Position numbers and translations under genes: made by a program. A DNA stretch of 64,000 nt, from contig CAWIBS010000029.1 of the NCBI GenBank assembly GCA_963834365.1, positions 372,001 to 436,000 on the forward strand, given 5' to 3'. Shown piece after piece: positions 33,892-43,700 of the stretch. The first letter of the stretch is position 1. Each line of letters starts with the position of its first letter. The notes under the pieces were generated by a model, which made no database searches, was not told the DNA's origin, and was given only the letters and a program-made list of their open reading frames with translations. Source of the stretch: CAWJAP01 sp963834365. GTDB taxonomy: Bacteria; Acidobacteriota; Vicinamibacteria; Vicinamibacterales; Vicinamibacteraceae.

Positions 33892-35611
33892 ATGCGCTAC
33901 GTCCGAATGCTCGCGAACGCGGCGCTCGGGGGCCTGCTGGGCTCAGCGTTCGTGACGATTCTCGTGCTGCAGCTCAATCGCCACGTGCCGCTGTCGGCCG
34001 GGGCCGTGGCGCAGCTGTACGGCCGGCTGGCCCTGTTCTACGGCGCCCACGTCATGGTCGGCTTCTATGCGCTGCTCGTGCTGCGCGGGCTGGTGGGTCG
34101 CCGACAGCGCGCCCCCGGGTGGGTCAGTCTGCGCATCCTGGCGTGGGAAGGCACGTTGACCGTCGCGGCAGCGGCCGCGCTGATGTGGCTGAACTATGCC
34201 GGCTATCTGCGTGCGCTGGACGACGACTCGGGACGCCGGCTGGCAGCGGCAGCGGGCGCGACCACGCTGTGCGCGCTGCTGCTCGGGGCGATCACGTTCG
34301 TCCACTACTCGTTCGGTCGCCGCGGCAGCCGCGTCGGTGCCACGCTGCTCGTCCTCACCCTCGTCGCGTCGGTCCTGTTCCCGCTCGCCGCGCGCGGCTG
34401 GGGCCTCGATCGCCGGCTGGTCTCCCGTCCCATCGGCACCCCGACATCGGATCCCGCCGAGCGCGACGGCCCGCAGATCACGATCGTGGCCGTCGATGGG
34501 GCGTCGCTCGACTTCGTGTCGCAGGCGGTGGCCGACGGCCGGCTGCCCGCGTTCGGCCGTCTGCTCGAGGGTGGCGTGTCGATGTATCTCGAGACGCTGC
34601 GGCCGACGCAGCCGACCCCCATCTGGACGACGGTCGCCACGGGAAAGTATCCCCCGAAGACCGGCATCCGTGCCGCCGCCGCCTACGAGGTACTCGCCGG
34701 GGCGCGAGCCGCTCGAGCTGTTGCCCGACCTCTGTTTTTCGCACGCGCTGGTGCACTTCGGCATCCTGCACCAGGTCCCGTATCGCGCCTCGGCGCTGCG
34801 CGCCCGTCCGCTCTGGGCCATCGTCAGCAGCCAGCGTCTGCCCGTGGGCGTCGTCGGCTGGCCCGTGACCGCACCCGCGGCGCCGCTCCGCGGATTCCTG
34901 ATCACCGATCGTTTCGAGCCGGCGTTCGCCTCGTCGCGGCCCACGCAGCTCGACGAGCTCGGCTATCCCGAGGACGCGGTCCTGCGCGCGCGTGCGATCG
35001 TCGGCGGTCCACTCGCGACGCCGCCCGGCACGGTCGAGGAGCCGCCGATCGCGCACGACGCCTGGACGCGCGAAGTCGTGTTCCAGCTGCGCGACGAATA
35101 CCGCCCGCGCCTCCTGGCCGTGCGCTACGAGGGCGTCGATCGTGCGGGACACCTGTTCCTGCGCTATGCGAGACCCCGCGATTTCGGCACCGTGTCCGGC
35201 GAGGATCGGGTCCGCCTCGGTGGCGTCCTGGACCGCCACTACGCGTTCCTGGACGGCGAAATCAGCCATCACCTCGAGACGCTGGGTCCGGAGGACGTGC
35301 TGCTGGTCGTCTCGGGCTTCGGGATGGAGCCCGTCGGGCTCGCCAAGCGGGCGCTCGCCCGCGTGCTCGGGCAGCCAGAGGTATCGGGCTCGCACGAGGG
35401 TGCACCCGACGGCTTTCTCCTCGCCTACGGCGCGCCCGTGCGAACCGGACGGGTCCGGCTCGGCTCGATCGCGGACGTGACGCCCACTGTGCTCTATCTG
35501 CTTGGCCTGCCGGTGGCGCGGGACATGGACGGCGTCGCTCGCACCGATCTGTTCAAGCCCTCCTTCATCGCCGGCCGGCCCATCACCTACATTCCGAGCT
35601 ATGAGCGATAG
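33892..35611 (+). CDS. Membrane-anchored type I phosphodiesterase/sulfatase-like protein (one frameshift)
   Basis: The N-terminal part (about 180 residues) has four or five membrane helices (LGGLLGSAFVTILVLQL and others). An alkaline-phosphatase-superfamily domain follows: ITIVAVDGASLDFV with the metal Asp, PTPIWTTVATGKYPPKTG with the nucleophile Thr, AVRYEGVDRAGHLFL, VLLVVSGFGMEP, and HEGAPDGFLLAYG. Such AlkP-like enzymes hydrolyse phosphodiesters or transfer phospho-groups; the substrate is unknown. The frame shifts once near 34700 in a GGGG run (YEVLAG then GREPLELLPDL), after which it is open to 35611. A single missing base is the simplest explanation. Confidence 0.78.
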
Positions 35612-35620
35612 TCGAATCAT

Positions 35621-35697
35621 GCCCGGGCTGAAGCCCGGCGCCACATCTGCCCGTCGACGCCGGCGAACTGAAGTGGCGCCGGGCTTCAGCCCGGCCG
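35621..35697. repeat. REP-like paired palindrome (copy 7)
   Basis: GCCCGGGCTGAAGCCCGGCG, a 36-bp spacer, and GGCGCCGGGCTTCAGCCCGG: two palindromic cores in inverted relation, upstream of the pyr leader. In this copy the GCAGGAGGG box is replaced by a GGCGCC/ACTGAAGTGGCGCC variant. Confidence 0.75.
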
Positions 35698-35705
35698 TTC
35701 TGCGC

Positions 35706-35746
35706 TGGGACCCGCAGCCGTTCCAGCCGCTCCATCCGCACCAGCC
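35706..35746. repeat. Nonamer tract, reverse sense (CAGCCGTTC/CAGCCGCTC)
   Basis: CGCAGCCGTTCCAGCCGCTC then CATCCGCACCAGCCG. It is the complement of the GGCTGGAGC unit at 3123-3167. Together with copy 7 of the REP-like element it fills the spacer before the pyr leader. Confidence 0.7.
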
Positions 35747-35761
35747 GTGATAGACTGCGGT

Positions 35762-35797
35762 CCTCTTTAACGTCGGTCCTGCGAGGCCGACAAGAGG
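35762..35797 (+). promoter_or_regulatory. PyrR-binding RNA leader element
   Basis: CCTCTTTAACGTCGGTCC then TGCGAGGCCGACAAGAGG. The outer stem is CCTCTT/AAGAGG, the inner stem GTCGG/CCGAC, with an internal bulge TAAC and the loop GGUCCUGCGAGGCC. This matches the PyrR loop consensus ARUCCNGNGAGGYU and the UUUAA bulge of known PyrR sites. It lies 70 bp upstream of pyrR, the expected location, so UMP-bound PyrR probably binds here to lower expression of pyrR-pyrB-pyrC-pyrE. I do not see a clear downstream terminator, so the mechanism could instead be translational. Confidence 0.8.
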
Positions 35798-35867
35798 TGC
35801 CCGTGAAAGACTCCATCCGGTCGTCATTCTCCGCGCAATCCTGCATCCTTCTTCGGTTCGGAGCGCC

Positions 35868-36411
35868 ATGCCGCTCGTGATCGACGGCGATCGCATGGCG
35901 CGGACGCTCGCGCGGATCGCGCATGAGATCGTCGAGCGCAACCGCGGGGTGGACGAACTGGCCTTCGTCGGCATCCGCACGCGCGGCGTGCCTCTCGCGC
36001 GGCGGTTGTCCGCAGCTGATCCGCGACATCACCGGATCGGATGTGCCGGTCGGCACGCTCGACATCACGCTGTACCGCGACGACCTGATGCACCACACGG
36101 TCGGTCCGCAACCGCTGGTGCGCCTGACCGACATTCCGTTCTCCATCGACGACCGGCGGATCCTGCTCGTGGACGATGTGCTGTTCACGGGACGGACGAT
36201 CCGCGCGGCGCTCGACGCCCTGATCGATTTCGGGCGGCCGCGGGCGATTCAGCTCGTCGTGATGGTCGATCGCGGCCACCGCGAGCTGCCGATCAAGGCC
36301 GACTACGTCGGCAAGAACCTGCCGACCTCGCGGCGGGAGATCGTCAACGTGCGCCTGCACGAGATCGACGGCCACGACGAGGTCGTGCTCGAGGAGCCGA
36401 GCCATGCCTGA
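35868..36411 (+). CDS. pyrR: Bifunctional pyr operon regulator / uracil phosphoribosyltransferase PyrR (one frameshift)
   Basis: RNA-binding regulator of pyrimidine genes with weak UPRTase activity. The first 47 residues (MARTLARIAHEIVERNRG, FVGIRTRGVPLARRL) are in one frame from ATG 35868. Near 36010 one base is out of place, and the rest continues in the next frame (QLIRDITGSDVPVGTLDITL, the PRPP loop ILLVDDVLFTGRTIRAALDAL, RGHRELPIKADYVGKNLPTS) to a stop at 36411. Total about 180 residues, the normal length. The well-conserved flanks suggest a base error. The RNA site it should bind is just upstream, and pyrB overlaps its end by 8 bases. Confidence 0.88.
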
Positions 36412-37430
36412 GACCGCAAGGTCCGCCGCTGCGGCGCCCGTCCTGCCATCGACGCCCGATCCGGACCGTCGTCCGATCGGCCAGGCCTCGCGGTTGCGCG
36501 GCCGTCATCTGCTGGGCATCGCCGACCTGACGCCGGAAGAGATCGTCCTGATCCTCGACACGGCCGAGGCGATGAAAGAGGTGGGATCGCGCACCGTCAA
36601 GAAGGTCCCGGCGCTGCGCGGGCGGACGGTCGTCAACCTGTTCTTCGAGCCCAGCACGCGCACGCGGACATCGTTCGAGGTCGCCGAGAAGCGCCTGAGC
36701 GCCGACACGCTCAGCATCGCCGCCGCGACGTCCAGCGTCAGCAAGGGCGAGACGCTGGCCGACACGGTGCTCAATCTCGAAGCGATGGCGCCGGACCTCA
36801 TCGTGATGCGTCACGCGTCCTCGGGCGCGTGCCACCTGCTCGCGCGCATCTGCCGATCGCACATCATCAACGCCGGCGACGGCATGCACGAGCACCCGAC
36901 CCAGGCCCTGCTCGACGCCTTCACGATCCGTCAGCACAAGGGCCGCCTCGCCGGCCTGAAGGTCGCCATCGTCGGCGACCTGCTGCACAGCCGCGTGCTG
37001 CGATCGAACGTGCTGCTGCTGCGCAAGCTCGGGGCCCACGTGTGGGTGTCGCGCGCCGGCAACGCTGATGCCGCCGGGGATCGAGCGGGACGGCGTCACG
37101 CCGACCACCAATGTGGACGAGGCGATCCGCGACGCCGACGTCGTGATGATGCTGCGAATCCAGATGGAGCGCATGCAGGGACACTTCTTCCCGTCGCTCC
37201 GCGAGTACTTCACGCTGTTCGGCCTGACGCGCGCGCGCCTCGCCCTGGCGAAGCCGGACGCCATCGTCATGCACCCCGGCCCGATGAATCGTGGCGTGGA
37301 GATCGAGTCGGAGGTGGCCGACGGAGCCTCGTCGGTGATCCTCGAACAGGTCGCCAACGGCGTCGCGGTCCGCATGGCCGTGCTGTATCTGCTCGCCGGA
37401 CACGACGATCAAGTGACCAGTGACAAGTGA
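36404..37430 (+). CDS. pyrB: Aspartate carbamoyltransferase catalytic chain (one frameshift)
   Basis: Makes N-carbamoyl-aspartate from carbamoyl phosphate and aspartate. From ATG 36404: LLGIADLTPEEI, carbamoyl-phosphate loop FFEPSTRTRTSFE, LSADTLSIAAATSSVSKGE, GDGMHEHPTQALLDAF and VAIVGDLLHSRV. About residue 218 (base 37057) the frame shifts by one, and the expected continuation (APATLMPPGIERDGV, LRIQMERMQG, HPGPMNRGVEI) is read to 37430. The true protein is about 340 residues. The last residues (GHDDQVTSDK) are encoded by a heptamer tract that has eaten into the gene end. No pyrI is present. Confidence 0.9.
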
Positions 37431-37597
37431 CCAGTGACGAGTCACCAGTGACGAGTGACCAGTGACCAACGACAAACGACACACGGCAGTTGCGCAAAGC
37501 CTTCCGCAGTCCGTAGCCCGTAGCCCGTAGCCCGTAGCCCGACCTGAAGACCGAAGACCGAAGACCAAGACCAGAGACCAAAGACCAAAGACCGACA
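37411..37597. repeat. Composite heptamer tract (GTGACCA, GTAGCCC, GAAGACC)
   Basis: Three successive blocks fill the pyrB-pyrC spacer: AGTGACCAGTGACAAGTGAC units, then TAGCCCGTAGCCCGTAGCCC, then GAAGACCGAAGACCAAGACC and GACCAAAGACCAAAGACC. Each block has a period of 7-8 bp. It begins inside the pyrB C-terminus and runs right up to the pyrC ATG. Confidence 0.9.
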
Positions 37598-38956
37598 ATG
37601 ATCTACCTGCTGAAGTCTGCTCGCGTCGTCGATCCGGCAAACGGGATCGACGGTGTCCGCGACGTGCTGGTCGAGAACGGCGTCGTGGCGCGCGTCGGGA
37701 CCGACCTTCCCGCCAACGGCACGCCGGTGATCGAGCTCGGCGGACTGGTCGTCACGCCCGGGCTGATCGACATGCACGTGCACCTGCGCGAGCCCGGACA
37801 GGAGCACAAGGAGACGGTGGCGACCGGTGTCGCCTCTGCCGTCGCCGGCGGCTTCACCGCCGTCGCGTGCATGCCGAACACCGATCCGGTGAACGACCAG
37901 GCGAGCGTGACGCAGTTCATCCTGCAGCGGGCCGTCGAGGCCGGCCTGGCGCGCGTGTACCCGATCGGCGCCGTGTCGATCGGATCGAGGGGCGAGCACC
38001 TCGCCGAGATTGCGGATCTCAAGTCGGCCGGCTGCGTGGCGGTGTCCGACGATGGGAAGCCGGTCCTGACGGCACTGTTGATGCGTCGGGCGCTCGAGTA
38101 CACGTCGATGTGCGGAATTCCCGTGATCGACCATTGTGAGGATCCGTCGCTCAAGGGCGACGGTGTCGCGCACGAGGGCTACCATGCCTCCCGGCTCGGA
38201 TTGCGGGGCATTCCCGGCGAGGCGGAGGAGATCTGGGTGGAGCGCGACGTCACCCTGGCGGGCCTGACCGGCGGGCACTTCCACGTTGCGCACCTCAGCG
38301 CGCGCGGCTCGCTCCGCGCCGTGCGCGCGGGCAAGGAGCGGAACGTCGCGGTGACGTGCGAGGTGACCCCTCATCACTTCGTGCTGACCGACGAGGCGCT
38401 CGAGGGCTACGACACGAACGTCAAGATGAACCCGCCGCTGCGCGAGACCGCCGATCGCGACGAGATGATCCGCGGCCTGGTGGATGGCAGCATCGACGCC
38501 ATCGCCACCGACCACGCGCCGCATCACGGCGACGAGAAGGACGTCGAGTTCGATCGCGCGCCGTTCGGCATCGTCGGGCTGGAGACGGGCGTCTCGCTGA
38601 CGCTCGACCGCCTCGTGCGCCCGGGTCTCGTCTCGCTGTCGCGGTTCGTCGAGCTGCTGTCGGTCAATCCGGCGCGCATCCTGCGGGTGACCGGGGGATC
38701 GCTCGCCGTCGGCCAGCCGGCGGACATCACGGTCCTGGCGCCGGACCTGACCGTGACGGTCGACCCGACGCTGTTCCGGTCGAAGTCGCGCAACACGCCG
38801 TTCGGCGGCTGGACGCTGCACGGTGGCGTGGCGGCCACGATTGTCGGCGGCCGATCGGTTTACACGAACCCTGCCGCGCTCGGCGCCGGGGCCCTCGAGG
38901 CCCTCGCGCGAGCCGAATCGTCCACCACGCGTCGCCCGGCTTTGAACGCATCGTGA
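37598..38956 (+). CDS. pyrC: Dihydroorotase
   Basis: Zinc amidohydrolase that cyclises carbamoyl-aspartate to dihydroorotate. The 452-residue type-I enzyme shows PGLIDMHVHLREPGQEHKE (HxH metal site and substrate Arg), TVATGVASAVAGGFTAVACM, VSDDGKPV, DHCEDPSL, HVAHLSARGS, and ATDHAPHH with the catalytic Asp. The frame is intact from ATG 37598, immediately after the repeat tract. Its stop overlaps the GTG of pyrE by four bases. Confidence 0.97.
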   Translation: MIYLLKSARVVDPANGIDGVRDVLVENGVVARVGTDLPANGTPVIELGGLVVTPGLIDMHVHLREPGQEHKETVATGVASAVAGGFTAVACMPNTDPVNDQASVTQFILQRAVEAGLARVYPIGAVSIGSRGEHLAEIADLKSAGCVAVSDDGKPVLTALLMRRALEYTSMCGIPVIDHCEDPSLKGDGVAHEGYHASRLGLRGIPGEAEEIWVERDVTLAGLTGGHFHVAHLSARGSLRAVRAGKERNVAVTCEVTPHHFVLTDEALEGYDTNVKMNPPLRETADRDEMIRGLVDGSIDAIATDHAPHHGDEKDVEFDRAPFGIVGLETGVSLTLDRLVRPGLVSLSRFVELLSVNPARILRVTGGSLAVGQPADITVLAPDLTVTVDPTLFRSKSRNTPFGGWTLHGGVAATIVGGRSVYTNPAALGAGALEALARAESSTTRRPALNAS

Positions 38957-39609
38957 GCACACCTGCGCAGCCTGCTGCCTCCACCGTGACCGACCGGCAT
39001 CACCTGACCCGCGAGCGCGCCCGCAAGGACATGGAGTCGCTCGGCGTCCTCATGACCGACGGGCACTTCGACTACGGGAACGGTTATCACGGTCGCGTCT
39101 ATCTCAACCCGCATCAGCTGTTGCGGTCGCCGTCAACGGTCTGGCGGCTGGCCCAGGATCTGCTCGACATCATCCCGAGCGATCTCGCGCTCAAGACCGA
39201 GATCGTGGCGGGACCGGCGACCGGCGGTGCGCTGCTCGCGCACACGCTTGCGGGGCTCCTCGACGGACGGCGCAGCCTCAGCCATCCGCCGTGCAGCTTC
39301 GCCCCGTTTCAGCACGATGCCGACGGCGGCCTCTCGCTGCGTCCCTTCTACGCCAGCCTGATGGCCGAACGCCGGGTGCTGCTGGCCGACGATGTGCGGA
39401 ATACGGGGAAGACGCTGGAACGGTGCGCCGCGTTGGTCCGGGCGGCGGGCGGCGAGGTGCTGGCCACCGTCCAGATCTACGATCGGCTCGAAGCCGTGGT
39501 CTCTCTCGGCATGCCGAACATCGCGCTCATCGAGTACGCGGCGCCGGAGAACGTCGCCGCGGACCAGTGCCCGCTGTGCGCCAGCGGCGTTCCAGTGACG
39601 AGGTTTTGA
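38953..39609 (+). CDS. pyrE: Orotate phosphoribosyltransferase
   Basis: Transfers ribose-phosphate from PRPP to orotate to give OMP. From GTG 38953 it has 218 residues: MESLGVLMTDGHFDYGNGYHG, ETIVAGPATGGALLAH-like core (KTEIVAGPATGGALL), and the PRPP loop RVLLADDVRNTGKTLE. Two Cys near the end (CPLCASGVP) suggest a small metal site found in one subgroup. The position right after pyrC supports PyrE. Last gene of the plus-strand pyr operon; together with the minus-strand block it supplies every step of UMP synthesis except carAB. Confidence 0.93.
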   Translation: MSTPAQPAASTVTDRHHLTRERARKDMESLGVLMTDGHFDYGNGYHGRVYLNPHQLLRSPSTVWRLAQDLLDIIPSDLALKTEIVAGPATGGALLAHTLAGLLDGRRSLSHPPCSFAPFQHDADGGLSLRPFYASLMAERRVLLADDVRNTGKTLERCAALVRAAGGEVLATVQIYDRLEAVVSLGMPNIALIEYAAPENVAADQCPLCASGVPVTRF

Positions 39610-39736
39610 CCAACTACCAACTACCAACTACCAACGCCACTACCCGTCGCTGGTCGCTGGTCGCTGGTCGCTGGTCGCTGATAGCGGTCACCCGTCGCTG
39701 GTCACTGGTAGCTGGTCACTCGTAGCTGGTCCCGTG
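39610..39736. repeat. Heptamer tract with inverted arms (CTACCAA / CGCTGGT)
   Basis: CAACTACCAACTACCAACTA then GTCGCTGGTCGCTGGTCGCT and related units; left and right parts are complementary in sense. It fills the spacer and reaches the GTG start of the next gene. Confidence 0.9.
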
Positions 39737-40588
39737 TCCCTCAAGCCTGGGCTCGATTCGCTCTATGAGTCGTTCAACGTCGCCGACTCGGCGACCGATC
39801 CCGTCCAGGTCCTCCGGCGCTACGACCACCCCGCAGATCGGGAGATCGTCGCGTTTCTGGCGTCGGGGCTGGCGTTCGGCCGCGTGGCGAGTGTCCTGGC
39901 GTCGATCGAGCGCGTGCTCGTGGCCATGGCGCCGTCACCGGCGGCATTCGTACGCGAGTTTCGCGCAGCGCGGGACGGCAGGTGCCTGCAGCCGCTCGTG
40001 CACCGCTGGACGCGCGGCCCCGATCTGGTGGCATTGATCCTGATCCTGCGCCACATGCTGCGGACAGCGGGCTCGCTGGAGGGCTTCTTCGCGGCAGGCC
40101 ATGACGCGTCCGCGTCCGACATCACCGGCGGACTCGAGTCGTTCACGACCAGGGCGCGTTCGGTGAACGTGGCGCCCGCTTACGGTGGTTCCGTGCCGGT
40201 GCGTCCCGGTGTGCACTACTTCTTTCCCCGGCCGTCAGCTGGAAGCGCCTGCAAGCGCCTCAACCTGTTCCTGCGCTGGATGGTCCGCCGCGACTCGGTG
40301 GACCCCGGCGGCTGGACGAGCGTCCGCCCGGCGCAGCTGGTGGTCCCGCTCGACACCCACATCATCCGTGTCGGCCGCTGCCTGCGGCTGACGAAGCGGA
40401 CCAGCCCCGGATGGAAGATGGCCGCGGAGATCACCGCCGGGCTGCGTGCGCTCGATCCCGTGGATCCGGTGCGCTACGACTTCGCCCTGTGTCACCTCGG
40501 GATGATGAAGGCCTGCGGCTTCGGCACGAAGCAGGGGAGCCGACAGTGTCCGCTCAGGGAATATTGCTCCCCTCAACGGCGGGGCTGA
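39734..40588 (+). CDS. TIGR02757 / DUF2400 family protein
   Basis: A 284-residue DUF2400 protein: LDSLYESFNVADSATDPV, HPADREIVAFLASGLAFGRV, GSACKRLNLFLRWMVRRD, LVVPLDTHIIRVGRCL, DPVRYDFALCHLGMM, and a C-terminal Cys pair. The family is distantly like helix-hairpin-helix DNA glycosylases (note the DTHI motif), with no assigned role. The start is GTG 39734, which lies in the last unit of the repeat tract. Confidence 0.85.
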   Translation: MSLKPGLDSLYESFNVADSATDPVQVLRRYDHPADREIVAFLASGLAFGRVASVLASIERVLVAMAPSPAAFVREFRAARDGRCLQPLVHRWTRGPDLVALILILRHMLRTAGSLEGFFAAGHDASASDITGGLESFTTRARSVNVAPAYGGSVPVRPGVHYFFPRPSAGSACKRLNLFLRWMVRRDSVDPGGWTSVRPAQLVVPLDTHIIRVGRCLRLTKRTSPGWKMAAEITAGLRALDPVDPVRYDFALCHLGMMKACGFGTKQGSRQCPLREYCSPQRRG

Positions 40589-40655
40589 AGCCCCGCCCTC
40601 CTGGCGAAGGTAGAGGCACCGTGGATCGCAGGAGGGCGCGGCTTCAGCCGCGCCG
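40576..40655. repeat. REP-like paired palindrome (copy 8)
   Basis: GGCGGGGCTGAAGCCCCGCC then CTCCTGGCG, a spacer, and CGCAGGAGGGCGCGGCTTCA: the clearest head-to-head pair. Its left end overlaps the stop of the DUF2400 gene and encodes its last residues. Confidence 0.8.
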
Positions 40656-40671
40656 TAGACCGTGAAACGCT

Positions 40672-40752
40672 CAGCCCGTAGCCCGTAGCCCGTAGCCCGA
40701 AGACCAGACCAAAGACCAAAGACCAACGACCAACGACCAAAGACCGAAGACC
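40672..40752. repeat. Heptamer tract (GTAGCCC then GACCAAA)
   Basis: CCCGTAGCCCGTAGCCCGTA then GACCAAAGACCAAAGACCAA and variants, ending four bases before the stop of the TonB receptor on the minus strand. Same unit order as the tract at 37411-37597. Confidence 0.9.
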
Positions 40753-40755
40753 GAC

Positions 40756-43700
40756 CTACCATCCCATCCGCACGCCGACCCTCATCTGGCGCTCGCCGTA
40801 GGCGCTCGTCACCTCGGCGTATCCGTTGAGGTTGCGGACGGTGCCGTCGGGGTTCAGCTGCAGGTTCGAGACATTGCCGCCCGGGTTGTTGAAGTGCGCC
40901 GTGTCGAGCACGTTGAACGCTTCGAACCGCAGCTGCAGGTCCATGCCGTGCGGAAGCCCGAACTGCCGGAAGATGCCTACGTCCCAGTTGGCGTACCCGG
41001 GCCCTCGAACAGCGCTCCAGGGGGCGGTGCCGAAGCGCGCCTCGGTGACCGGCTTGAAGGCGAAGGGATCGAAGTACGCGTTGCCGCGGCCGATGCCTCC
41101 GAGGATCTCGCACGTCGTCGTTCACCTGGTCCGCGCGCTGCGCGCTCTCTGGCGCGTTGAGCGACGTGCCTGACGCGGTGACGTCGAAGGGGATCCCGCT
41201 GGTGAAGCTCAGGATGTTGTTCACCATCCACCCGCCGACGATGCGCGGCGAGCACGCCGCCGCTGTTCAGCCAGCGCTTGTCGCGGCCGAACGGCAGCTC
41301 GGTGAGGTTCGTGATCTGCAGATTGTGCGTGCGGTCGAAGGGGCTGAGCGCGGTGTTGAGGTGGTAGAACTCGGGAATCTGGATGCGCGCCGCGCCGTCG
41401 CTGTCCGGCGCGCCGGCGATCCCGGTGGATTTCGACAGCGTGTAGCTGACGCCGAACTGGAAGCCCGTTCGCGAACCGACGATCGAGCCGCGCCTGCAGC
41501 GCGTCGTACTGGGTGTCGCCGATGGTCGTCGTCAAGCGAGCGTTGCGCCGTGCGGCCGAACTGCCGGTTCAGTTGACGGCCGGGCTGCCCGCCGCCGATC
41601 GGCGACCAGTTCAGCTCCCGGTACCCGAGCTGATCGATCTGCCGGGTCCCGACGTACGCCGCCTCGCCGACGAAGCCCCACTCAGTTCCTTCTGAACCGC
41701 GACGTTGAACGACTGATGTAGCCGCGGTTGAATTCGATCGGCAGCGTGAACGCCGTCACGTTCGACGGAATCGGGATGATGCCGTTGCCGAGGTCCGGAT
41801 CGGGAATCGGCGGCACGCCGTCCGCCGTGCGCCCGGCCCATCCGAATGTGTTCGGTGCCTCGCACGGTCAGGTTCAGCAGGATCGGGTGGTTCGTCCGCA
41901 TCGGCCGGGCCAGCGAGTACGGGTCGTTGGTGATCCCGAACCCGCCGCGGACCACCATCGTCGGCGTCGCCCGGAACGTCGGCGCCGATGCGCGGCGCGA
42001 AGAGGCCCTTCTCCACCTGGATGCCGAGGTCCGTCGGCACCGATCCGACGCCGCCGATTTCCATCAGGTTCGTCTCCGGGTTGTAGCGCTCGAGCCCGCG
42101 ATCCGACGCGCGTCGGCACGGGGAAGTACTCGTAGCGCGTGCCGAGATCGACCGTCAGGCGATTGGTCATCTGCCATTTGTCGCGGACGTAGAAGCTGTA
42201 GCTCTGCATCCGCGTCGTGTAGGGCGCGGTGGCCAGATTCAGGCGTCCGAGCAGGTCGGGATAACCGAGCAGGAACGAGGCCCATGCGTTGTACATGTTG
42301 CCGGATGGTCCGCCGCTGATTTGCGTCGGTCCCCCGCCGTAGCGGAAGCCGCCGCGCGCGCCGAAGTTGTCGCCGCCGCTCAGCTCGGGCTGCACGTGGT
42401 TGAGCCCCTGGAAGTAGATGTCCGTGCCGAACCGCACGTTGTGCTTGGCCCTTCATCCAGTTGACGTTCACGACCGTCTGGTATTGATCGTCGTCGCGGT
42501 TGTACGGCATGTAGAGCTCGGTGATGCCGACGTCCTGGAACGTGTCGAAGTCGAAGACGGGCATGCCGCCCTCGAAATCGCGGCTGCCGTTCAGGCCGGG
42601 AATCCCGAACATGTCCATGCCCTTGTTCTGGCCGATGTCCGAGTGCGCGACGTCGGTGTACATGCGCACGTAGCCGAAGTGCGCGTCGGCAACCAGCGTC
42701 GGCGTGAAGATGTAGGTGGCCCCGGCCGAGAAGTTCGCCGTGTACCCCTGGCCCGTGCCCGGGTTGCCACCCGCGATCGGGAGGCCCTGCAGGACGTCGC
42801 CGTAGACCGTTTCGTTGAACGTCCAGAAGTCGAGATGGCTGTAGCGGCCGAACACGTTCAGCTTCGACGTGGCGTTCCAGTTGACTTTCGTGTCGAGCGT
42901 CCAGCGGTTGAATTCGAACGGCGCGGCGACGAAGTAGTTGTTCGTCTCTCCCGGCAGGTTGGGCAGCGGCATGAGGTCGATGATCTTGCGTGCGGTCGCG
43001 TCGATGCGCTCCTGGGGAATGATGTTGCCCGCGAACGGCGTCCGGCCCGTCCCATTCGCGCTGCCGGTCAGCGGGTCATAGATCGGGGTCGCAGACCCCG
43101 AGAGGTCGCCGCTTCGCAATGCGGCCGTGGGTACCGAGATCGTGCGCGTGGCGTTCTGCTTGTCGCGCGTGCTCTCGTAGCTGCCGAAATAGAACAGCTT
43201 GTTCCGCTGGATCGGGCCGCCGAGCGTGCCGCCGAACTGGTGGTACGCCCAATCGCCCTTGGGCGTGCCGGGCGGCTGGAAGTAGGTGCGCTCGCGCATC
43301 TGCTCGTTCGTGTAGTACTCGAAGGCGGAGCCCTTCAACTGGTTCGTGCCGCTCTTGATCTGGACGTTGATCGCCGATCCGCCGGCCAGCCCCTGCTCGG
43401 CGTCGAAGCTGTTGGTGACGACGTTCACCGCCTCGAGCGACTCGAGCGCGGGGACGTAGGCGGCGACGTGCGGCAGCCAGATGTTCGTCGTGCTGACGCC
43501 GTCGATGCGCGTGTTGTTCGAGCTGCGGCTGGCCCCGTTCACGTTGAAGACCAGCGCGCGCGACGGATTCGACGGAATCGAATGCGCGTCGGCCGGCGGC
43601 GTGAAGCCGGGAAGCGTCTTGAAGAGCTGCTGGTAGTTGCGGCCGATCGGCACGGGCAGGTTGGTGAGCTCGACGGCCTTCAGTTCCGAACGGACCTCAG

